Origin: Terriglobales bacterium
GTDB taxonomy: Bacteria; Acidobacteriota; Terriglobia; Terriglobales; Acidobacteriaceae
Assembly: GCA_035487355.1 (NCBI GenBank)
Contig: DATHMF010000035.1
Location: 1-50,995, forward strand
Direction: 5' to 3'
DNA length: 50,995 nt
The first letter of the stretch is position 1. Each line of letters begins with the position of its first letter. The notes under the pieces were generated by a model. That model did not search any database, was not told the DNA's origin, and saw nothing but the letters and a program-made list of their open reading frames with translations. A program made the translations under genes and the position numbers. Positions 45,194-50,995 of this stretch are shown piece after piece.

Positions 45194-45224
45194 AGAAAGG
45201 GCCGGCAACGGCCCTTTCTTTTTT
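45194..45224 (+). terminator. Rho-independent terminator after the TonB/ExbBD/TPR operon
   Basis: AGAAAGGGCC (45194-45203), loop GGCAAC, GGCCCTTTCT (45210-45219), T-run to 45224. It begins about 25 nt past the TPR gene stop. Confidence 0.95.
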
Positions 45225-45362
45225 GCTATTGTTCTTTTTTGCCCTTCAGGGCAGCTTTAAAAGTGGCAGGTTTGCCAAGCCGGGAGACGATACGAAAGGG
45301 CAGAGAGTAGTAGAATAATTCTTTCCAGTTCTGTTCCTGGTGCCCCTGGAACCGTACCTGTT

Positions 45363-46895
45363 GTGTTCAAAAAAATCCTCATTGCAAATCGTGGAGAAAT
45401 TGCAGTACGCCTGATTCGCGCCTGCCGCGAGATGGGTGTGCGCTCGGTCGCGGTTTATTCCGACGTAGACCGGACTGCATTGCACGTCCGTAAAGCTGAC
45501 GAAGCCTATTACATTGGCCCGGCCGCTGCGACCGAATCTTATCTCTGCATTGATAAGCTGCTGCAGGTGGCCCGGAGTTGTGGAGCGGATGCCATCCATC
45601 CCGGCTACGGATTTCTCTCTGAAAATCCCCGCTTTGCCCGTGCGTGTACAGAAGCCGGCATCAAGTTTATTGGGCCCAAAGCGGAGGCCATGGAGATCAT
45701 GGGTTCCAAGACCAGCGGGCGCCGGGCCATGCAGTCTGCCGGTATCCCGCTGGTTCCTGGTTCAACCACGCCCCTGTCGCGGGCAGAGGCCCTGCAGGTT
45801 GCCGAAGAGGTGGGTTATCCCGTCATGTTGAAGGCGGCAGCCGGCGGCGGAGGAAAGGGCATGCGCCTGGTGCGGGCCGCCAAAGAGCTGGAATCTGCCT
45901 TCGATGCCGCATCGAGCGAAGCTCTGCGCGCCTTTGGCAGCGCGGAAGTCTATATCGAAAAATGGATTGAAAATCCGCGCCACATTGAAATTCAAATTCT
46001 TGCTGACGAGCACGGCCATTGTGTTTACCTGGGAGAGAGAGAATGCTCTCTGCAGCGACGGCACCAGAAAGTTGTGGAAGAAGCCCCCTCCGCCGTGGTG
46101 GACCCCGAGTTGCGGCGCCGCATGGGCGAAGCGGCCCTGGGAGTGGCACAGGCGGCGGGCTATACCAATGCGGGCACAGTTGAGTTCCTGGTGGATGCGG
46201 AAAAGAAATTTTACTTTCTGGAGATGAATACGCGTTTGCAGGTAGAGCATCCCGTGACGGAGCTGGTGACCGGGCTTGACCTGGTGCAGCTTCAGATCAA
46301 CATTGCCGCCGGCAAGCCCCTGCCTTTCGCCCAGGAGGATGTTCATCTGCGCGGACACGCCATTGAGTGCCGTCTCTACGCGGAAGATCCCGAGAATAAT
46401 TTCTTTCCCTCTCCGGGAAAGATAACCCGGCTGATGACACCGGCGGGGCCCGGCGTGCGCGAAGACAGCGGGGTCTATGAGGGCTGGCAGGTCCCGCTGG
46501 AATACGACCCGATGCTTTCCAAGCTTATCGTCTGGGCGCGCACCCGCAAGCAGGCCATCGCCCGCATGGAGCGGGCCCTGGACGAATACTTTATAGGCGG
46601 CATTAAAACCAATCTCCCGCTCTTTCGTAAAATTTTGCGAGACCCCGGTTTTCGCAAAGCGGAAATTCATACCGGGTATCTTGACCAGATTCTTGCCCAA
46701 TCGAATACAGCTACCCAGGGAAAAGAAGAGAAGGACGAAAACGACGAAACCAACCGGCGTGAGATTGCAGCGGTTGCAGCCGCGCTCTTTGCCGCCACGG
46801 GTAAGGGTGGGAGTCTGAATGGGACTGCCGCTGCCAAAGTACAAACACCACCGGCATGGAAGATGGTGGCACGCCGCGAGGGCATGCGCAATTAA
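45363..46895 (+). CDS. accC: Biotin carboxylase subunit with an OadG-like tail
   Basis: 510 residues from a GTG start; usual length is about 450. It carboxylates biotin with ATP and bicarbonate. Motifs: MFKKILIANRGEIAVRLIRAC, HPGYGFLSENPRFA, the ATP-grasp loop AAAGGGGKGM, RHIEIQILADEHGHCVYLGERECS, EMNTRLQVEHPVTELVTGLDLV. The last 60 residues are extra: a Glu/Asp/Lys linker, IAAVAAALFAATGKGG and AWKMVARREGM, resembling the small gamma/delta subunits of biotin-dependent decarboxylases. It is followed after 3 bp by the carrier protein. With the beta subunit at 12167 it could form an acyl-CoA carboxylase. It could instead be the acetyl-CoA carboxylase subunit. Confidence 0.93.
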   Translation: MFKKILIANRGEIAVRLIRACREMGVRSVAVYSDVDRTALHVRKADEAYYIGPAAATESYLCIDKLLQVARSCGADAIHPGYGFLSENPRFARACTEAGIKFIGPKAEAMEIMGSKTSGRRAMQSAGIPLVPGSTTPLSRAEALQVAEEVGYPVMLKAAAGGGGKGMRLVRAAKELESAFDAASSEALRAFGSAEVYIEKWIENPRHIEIQILADEHGHCVYLGERECSLQRRHQKVVEEAPSAVVDPELRRRMGEAALGVAQAAGYTNAGTVEFLVDAEKKFYFLEMNTRLQVEHPVTELVTGLDLVQLQINIAAGKPLPFAQEDVHLRGHAIECRLYAEDPENNFFPSPGKITRLMTPAGPGVREDSGVYEGWQVPLEYDPMLSKLIVWARTRKQAIARMERALDEYFIGGIKTNLPLFRKILRDPGFRKAEIHTGYLDQILAQSNTATQGKEEKDENDETNRREIAAVAAALFAATGKGGSLNGTAAAKVQTPPAWKMVARREGMRN

Positions 46896-46898
46896 ATC

Positions 46899-47420
46899 GT
46901 GATCTATCAAATCAAAATCGAGGAGCGCACTTACCAGGTGCAATTAACACCCGGTAACAGTGATGGTGGCTGGCGTTGCAGCTTGCGTGAAAACAGTGAG
47001 GCCGAAGCACGGGAGTTTCAGCTCGATGCCAGAGAGACACAACCGGGGGTGCTCTCGCTTTTACTGGATGGCCGGTCGTATGAAATTAAACGTGAAATGA
47101 CCCCGGCGGGAGTTATTGTCTCCGTAGAAAACCACCGCTATGCCGCTGAAGTAGGCGATCCGCGCTCATTGCGAACGCGCCGCGTTGCCGGCGACGGTGA
47201 CAGCGGCCCGCAAAGAATAACCGCACCCATGCCCGGCAAGATTGTCCGCATCCAGGTTGCAGAAAAGGCCCAGGTTGAGCAGGGCCAGGGGATCCTGGTG
47301 ATTGAGGCCATGAAGATGCAAAACGAATTGAAGTCTCCCAAGAAAGGCGTGGTGCGGAAGATTTTGGTTAAAGAAGGCATGACCGCCAACGCTGGTGAAG
47401 TGCTGGCAATTGTGGAATAG
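46899..47420 (+). CDS. Biotin carboxyl carrier protein (BCCP-like)
   Basis: 173 residues from a GTG start, 3 bp after accC. The C-terminal biotinyl domain at about 105-173 reads APMPGKIVRIQVAEKAQVEQG and carries the biotinylation motif EAMKM, followed by VKEGMTANAGEVLAIVE. The N-terminal 90 residues are beta-rich (RTYQVQLTPGNSDG, SLLLDGRSYEIK) as in the BT-like domain of acyl-CoA carboxylase carriers and unlike AccB. It carries carboxybiotin to the carboxyltransferase. Confidence 0.93.
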   Translation: MIYQIKIEERTYQVQLTPGNSDGGWRCSLRENSEAEAREFQLDARETQPGVLSLLLDGRSYEIKREMTPAGVIVSVENHRYAAEVGDPRSLRTRRVAGDGDSGPQRITAPMPGKIVRIQVAEKAQVEQGQGILVIEAMKMQNELKSPKKGVVRKILVKEGMTANAGEVLAIVE

Positions 47421-47470
47421 TTTCGAGTTTCAGGTTTCGAGTTTCAAGTGCAAAATTGTGAAACTCGAAA
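47421..47470. repeat. AGTTTCGAGTTTC repeat between convergent genes
   Basis: AGTTTCGAGTTTCAGGTTTC and GAGTTTCAAG are followed by GTGAAACTCGAAACT, a partial reverse complement, so a hairpin can form between the carrier gene and the parvulin gene. The same family is in tgt (37199-37236). Confidence 0.75.
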
Positions 47471-48547
47471 CTATTTCTGTCCGTTGTTTTTCAGAATCTC
47501 ATCGGCCAAGTAGTTTTCGACCCTGGCCTGGTTCAGGACGACTTCCTGGTAGGCTGCTCGCAGGAGCTGCTCCCGGGTCTGGCGTATTTGTTCGCGAATG
47601 TACTGTTGCACCCGGGGATCGTTCAAATCGCGCTGCCCAGCGGGCTCTTTGGAGATCAATTTCACAATCTGGTAGCCGGCGACCCGGTGGGCAGAATCGG
47701 TGAGCGGAACAATGCCGCTGATCTGGCCGGCGGCAAGTTTGCCCACGGCATCACGCGTAGCTGGATCGGTGCTGGTTTTCAGGGCAGATTCCTGGACAAA
47801 TCCCAAGTCGCCGCCGTTTGCGCTGGTTTCCGAATCCTCGGAGTAATTCGAGGCAAGAGCGGCGAAATCCTCGCCGTTCTGCAGCCGGTTCAGGATTTGC
47901 TGGATCTTGGCTTTCGCCTGGGTATCGTTCTGCGCCTTGTCGTTCTTTAAGTTGTGCAACTGTGGATTGGGTGCGGAGGAGACAAAAATGTGGGCCAGGT
48001 GATAGACCGGCTCAATCCAGTTGAATTGGGTCTTATGCTGGTTATAGTAGTTGGCAATATCGGCGTCGGTGACGTTGATTTTGGAGTTGATCTCTTTGTT
48101 ATAGACTTTCTCGATGGTTAACTGGCGGCGTATCCCTCGCTTCAACTCATCCAGGGTCAGGCCCTGGTCCTTGAGCCAGCGCTGAAATCCTTCTTCGGTA
48201 TTGGGGGCCTTGAATTCATTGATCTTGCTGTCTACTTCTTCATCGGAGGCCAGCAGCCCAAGCTTTTCCGCCCGCTGCAGCACGATCTCTTCGGCAATCA
48301 TGGACTTCACGATGTTCAATCGCAAGCTGTCGGCTTGAGCGCCTTCGGGAGGTTGCGCTGCTCCGGCGAGTTGCTGCTTGTAGTATCTATCCAAGTCTGA
48401 CCGCAATAGCTTCTTGCCATTCACGCTGGCCACTACGTCACTCCCGTGGGAGGAGGAGGAGCAGCCCGACATATGGAAGAAGAACACGGCGGTGACGAGC
48501 GCAGCAACCAGCACCAGGAGCGCTAGAAATGAAACACGTTTTTTCAA
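47471..48547 (-). CDS. Parvulin-type peptidyl-prolyl isomerase lipoprotein (PrsA/SurA-like)
   Basis: 358 residues from a TTG start at 48547, chosen because GAGGAGG stands 5 nt upstream and the product then begins with a clean signal (MKKRVSFLALLVLVAALV). The lipobox HMSGC predicts a lipoprotein. The N-terminal SurA_N-like chaperone domain holds DVVASVNGKKLLRSDLDRYYKQQL; the parvulin domain at about 165-300 holds YHLAHIFVSS, ALASNYSEDSETSANGGDLGFV and GYQIVKLI. It assists folding of outer-membrane or secreted proteins. It lies after the DsbA-like gene and lptD in the same direction, which points to LptD and other OMPs as clients. Confidence 0.92.
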   Translation of the reverse strand: MKKRVSFLALLVLVAALVTAVFFFHMSGCSSSSHGSDVVASVNGKKLLRSDLDRYYKQQLAGAAQPPEGAQADSLRLNIVKSMIAEEIVLQRAEKLGLLASDEEVDSKINEFKAPNTEEGFQRWLKDQGLTLDELKRGIRRQLTIEKVYNKEINSKINVTDADIANYYNQHKTQFNWIEPVYHLAHIFVSSAPNPQLHNLKNDKAQNDTQAKAKIQQILNRLQNGEDFAALASNYSEDSETSANGGDLGFVQESALKTSTDPATRDAVGKLAAGQISGIVPLTDSAHRVAGYQIVKLISKEPAGQRDLNDPRVQQYIREQIRQTREQLLRAAYQEVVLNQARVENYLADEILKNNGQK

Positions 48548-48646
48548 CCCATCCTCCTCGTGCGACGGTCCATGTTGCGTCTCCAATAGCTGTTCTGAAT
48601 AAACAGACGGAATAGAATCACGGAATCACGTTACCTTGAATATCTG

Positions 48647-49720
48647 TTATTTTTTAGGGTCGGCGTCGGATGGAGATTTCGGATCATCCTTTTTGCCCGT
48701 ATCCTGTTTCCCACTGGTTACGCCCACCCCGGCAGCCGGCACTGCCTTGGACCCAATTTCAGACTTGGCCTTGATCTCCGCTGCCGGCAGGGGGACGCCC
48801 GCTTTCTCCAAGGCGGCGTTCAGAATGCCGCGCAGATCGTCGGCGGGCACCGCACCATCAAGTTTGGTGCCGTTGACGAACAACGTCGGGGTTGCTTCCA
48901 CCCCGAGGGTTTCTTCACCGTACTTGAGTGAATCGCGCACTGCGGTTTCATCCTGGGCCTTGACGCAAGCCTCCAGACGCGGCAGATCCAGGTTGTGCTT
49001 CTGGCCGTAGTCCTGGGTGGAGTGGTCGAGCGCGGCGAACTGGTCTGGCAACGGCTTTTTGTCCCCGCTGATCAGGCCCTGGTTCGCGTGTACGTAGTCG
49101 GAAAAAGCCCAGTAAGCGTCGCTACTCTGGGCGCCCAGGCAATTGGCGTCCACCGCCGCATGGATGGCCCAGGGATGAATTTCGAAAAGCGGGAAATCCT
49201 TGTACACAATCAGGATTTTGTCTTTGTATTCCGGCAGAACGTCGTTGAAGAGCGTTTGATACCCCTTGGCACAGTATGGGCACTCGAAATCGTCGTACAC
49301 GATGACCTTGACCTTCGCATCCGCAGTGCCGCGTAAAGGGCGGCTATTTACAGCGAAAGGGTCTTTGCTCAAATCAATTTTATGAAGCTGGGCCAGGGTC
49401 ATGCCGTCTTTGGACAGCAGAAAATCATTGGGACTTCTATGTCCATTCCCCACCAGCGTGACTGTGATCTGATCATAGCCGGAGAAGTCGCTGGGCTTGC
49501 GTGCGGTGATTTCCAACGTGACCGTGGCTGGAATTCTGAAGCGCGCCCGCAGGTTTTCTTCAATGCGTTGCTGCAGCGCTGGATCGTTAAGCAAAGAAAC
49601 AGGGGGGGCAGAAGAAGCCGGCGCCGGAGTAGTCGGAGCCGGACTCTGGGCTTCGAGCGAAAGAGCAGCGAAGCACATGGCAATCATTAGATATTTCAAA
49701 ATTGAATACAAGGGATTCAC
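48647..49720 (-). CDS. DsbA-family periplasmic thiol oxidoreductase
   Basis: 357 residues. A signal peptide (MNPLYSILKYLMIAMCFAALSLEAQ) leads to a Pro/Ala-rich linker, an extra N-domain (residues 40-125, like the disulfide-isomerase N-terminal region), and a thioredoxin-like domain with C147-P-Y-C150 and the cis-Pro loop ATPTLFVNG. The C-terminus is a low-complexity Lys/Asp tail. The Thioredoxin_4/BdbD type makes or reshuffles disulfides. Set between lptD and the parvulin gene, it is a good candidate for forming disulfides in LptD. Confidence 0.92.
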   Translation of the reverse strand: MNPLYSILKYLMIAMCFAALSLEAQSPAPTTPAPASSAPPVSLLNDPALQQRIEENLRARFRIPATVTLEITARKPSDFSGYDQITVTLVGNGHRSPNDFLLSKDGMTLAQLHKIDLSKDPFAVNSRPLRGTADAKVKVIVYDDFECPYCAKGYQTLFNDVLPEYKDKILIVYKDFPLFEIHPWAIHAAVDANCLGAQSSDAYWAFSDYVHANQGLISGDKKPLPDQFAALDHSTQDYGQKHNLDLPRLEACVKAQDETAVRDSLKYGEETLGVEATPTLFVNGTKLDGAVPADDLRGILNAALEKAGVPLPAAEIKAKSEIGSKAVPAAGVGVTSGKQDTGKKDDPKSPSDADPKK

Positions 49721-49907
49721 CTGGTTTGAAGTGTATTTAAATTATCTCACGGAAGGCCGATACCTCGGGTCTTGTAGGCTGGCAATCTATGGGCGCTTCA
49801 TGGACCCGCAAATTGTTCCTAATCAGCGTAACACAAAGCTATGGGCTACCCGTCGAGCCGTGATATATGTCTCGAAACTTGCCGTCCAGATCAGTTATGA
49901 AACAGCC

Positions 49908-50995
49908 CTAATACACCCTCTCCTGGCGTCTCATGTTCCCGAAACTTCCGATATTGGCAATGGTAAATACAAAGCGGTATTGGTTTTCATTGCGCAGCGG
50001 ACCGAGCGCCAGGCGGCGGTACTCCATGGTGATGCCGCAGCAATCCCAGTTGTAGGTGGCCTCTACCGACATGCTTTGGAAAAAACTTTGCTGCGCGTCG
50101 AACCCTGCCGATGCCGCCGCAGTAAGGCCGGTTTTTCTCGGGTTGCCATATCCACCTGACAGGCGGTACTGGTTGAAACGGAAGGGTGCTATCAAGGATT
50201 TGGCGACCAGCAACTGCCCCGGGCTCTGCAGCAGGTCATGTCCGGCGCCCATGAAGAAATTGCCGAAGTAGTAATAAAAAGATGTGTAGCTGGAACTGAT
50301 GTGGCCTTTCTTCGTGTCATAAGCCAGTTGCCAGTCTATGGTGCTGGATGCATTTGGAAAGATGCGCACCCGGGAAATCACTGGAGAAAGATTGCGAGGA
50401 TCGGTGAGAAAGGCAATGCCGGTAAAATCAACCGTAGAGCTGAGCACATTGCGTGTGCCGGGCACCAACGCACCGCCAAACGACCGGTTGAAATAGTATT
50501 TTTGTCCAACCTCCCAATTGGCGATTTCGCGCGCATTTTCGTTGGAGCAATTCTTCAAGGGCTCGTCTTTCAGAGATTTGCCCTTCTCCTCAGTAACTGC
50601 AGTGGGTTTTTCATCGCTGCAATGGGGATGCAGGCGCTTGCCGTAAAGGCGGTTGATCACTCCCACTTCGGCTTCGCTGGTATTGCTCACGATGTCGCGC
50701 TCGTCAAAGCGGAGGATCTGCGAAAAATTATCCACTCCCGTGACATAGCGATAGATGACACGGGGCTCGATGGTGTGTTTCAGCCGGTGCCCCAAGACTG
50801 GAGTTTCGTAAATACGCCCCAAGGCCGGAGGACGAATTTCGAGCGAGCCTTCAAAGTCGTGACGGTTGATTACATCCTGAGAGGGAACGGCGACTCCGCC
50901 GACCACATGTTGTTGCTCGGTGTAATAAGTGTCGCGGATGGCAATTTCGGGGCGGAAGGTCCAGCCTTTCCCCACCAGAGAATATGACAAGCGGG
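49908..50995 (-). CDS. lptD: LptD (LPS-assembly outer-membrane protein), N-terminus beyond the window
   Basis: The last 360 or so residues of a barrel protein; the frame runs off the window edge at 50995. Features of the LptD C-domain: YTEQQHVVGGVAVPSQDVINRHDFEG, LKHTIEPRVIYRYV, a long loop with Cys (HPHCSDEK, KNCSNEN), and YNWDCCGITMEYRR near the end. The double Cys echoes the CC pair that forms the essential disulfides of E. coli LptD. The protein inserts LPS into the outer leaflet with LptE. Gene order lptD, dsbA-like, parvulin resembles lptD-surA of E. coli. Confidence 0.93.
   Translation of the reverse strand, partial: RLSYSLVGKGWTFRPEIAIRDTYYTEQQHVVGGVAVPSQDVINRHDFEGSLEIRPPALGRIYETPVLGHRLKHTIEPRVIYRYVTGVDNFSQILRFDERDIVSNTSEAEVGVINRLYGKRLHPHCSDEKPTAVTEEKGKSLKDEPLKNCSNENAREIANWEVGQKYYFNRSFGGALVPGTRNVLSSTVDFTGIAFLTDPRNLSPVISRVRIFPNASSTIDWQLAYDTKKGHISSSYTSFYYYFGNFFMGAGHDLLQSPGQLLVAKSLIAPFRFNQYRLSGGYGNPRKTGLTAAASAGFDAQQSFFQSMSVEATYNWDCCGITMEYRRLALGPLRNENQYRFVFTIANIGSFGNMRRQERVY

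Noticed and set aside
45762..46943. 393-codon minus-strand frame opposite accC
   Set aside because: Shadow of the biotin carboxylase gene; composition is that of an antisense frame in GC-rich DNA.

Overview
The window looks like chromosomal DNA of a Gram-negative acidobacterium (Terriglobia, Koribacter-like). The reasons are: a large carboxypeptidase-regulatory-domain TonB-dependent receptor, a complete TonB/ExbB/ExbD/ExbD set, an LptD outer-membrane assembly protein, many exported beta-rich proteins, and dense families of short palindromic intergenic repeats of the kind common in that phylum. The assignment is by gene content and style only; no phylogeny was computed.

Layout. 1-664: the tail of a plus-strand gene, then repeats. 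665-4769 (minus): an ECF sigma factor, its zinc-finger anti-sigma factor with a HEAT-repeat outer part, a secreted beta-solenoid-like protein and a secreted tandem-PDZ protein; this reads as an envelope-stress operon. 5104-10685 (minus): the conserved housekeeping block ispE, tRNA-Gln, prs, rplY, pth, rpsF, rpsR, rplI. 10686-11377: a gene-free block with two long inverted repeats around a stem-rich core. 11378-13750 (plus): an exported protein and an acyl-CoA carboxylase beta subunit. 14013-15965 (minus): a degenerate M1-peptidase-like protein. 16673-22572 (minus): a 1691-residue secreted RHS/YD-repeat protein with a nuclease-like C-terminal tip, and a small exported partner 5 bp downstream. 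22899-27598 (minus): a TonB-dependent receptor and a radical SAM protein. 27727-36401: mixed genes including ruvA, mnmE, an ICMT-like methyltransferase, a CNBD-DUF1003 protein and an epoxide hydrolase. 36508-41254 (plus): tgt-yajC-secD-secF. 41460-45169 (plus): tonB-exbB-exbD-exbD and a TPR lipoprotein, closed by a strong terminator. 45363-47420 (plus): biotin carboxylase and biotin carrier, which with the distant beta subunit at 12.2 kb could form one acyl-CoA carboxylase. 47471-50995 (minus): lptD (cut by the window end), a DsbA-like oxidoreductase and a parvulin lipoprotein, together a plausible outer-membrane protein folding set.

The most unusual points are: intergenic palindromic repeats that appear to have entered the reading frames of tgt and, less surely, ispE without breaking them; an in-frame stop that cuts a coiled-coil tail from the PDZ protein; two enzymes that keep their fold signature but seem to have lost catalytic residues (M1-like, papain-like); a duplicated 5' half of tRNA-Gln beside the real gene; nested inverted repeats around a stem-rich element at 10.7-11.3 kb; and the RHS protein with its nuclease-like tip.
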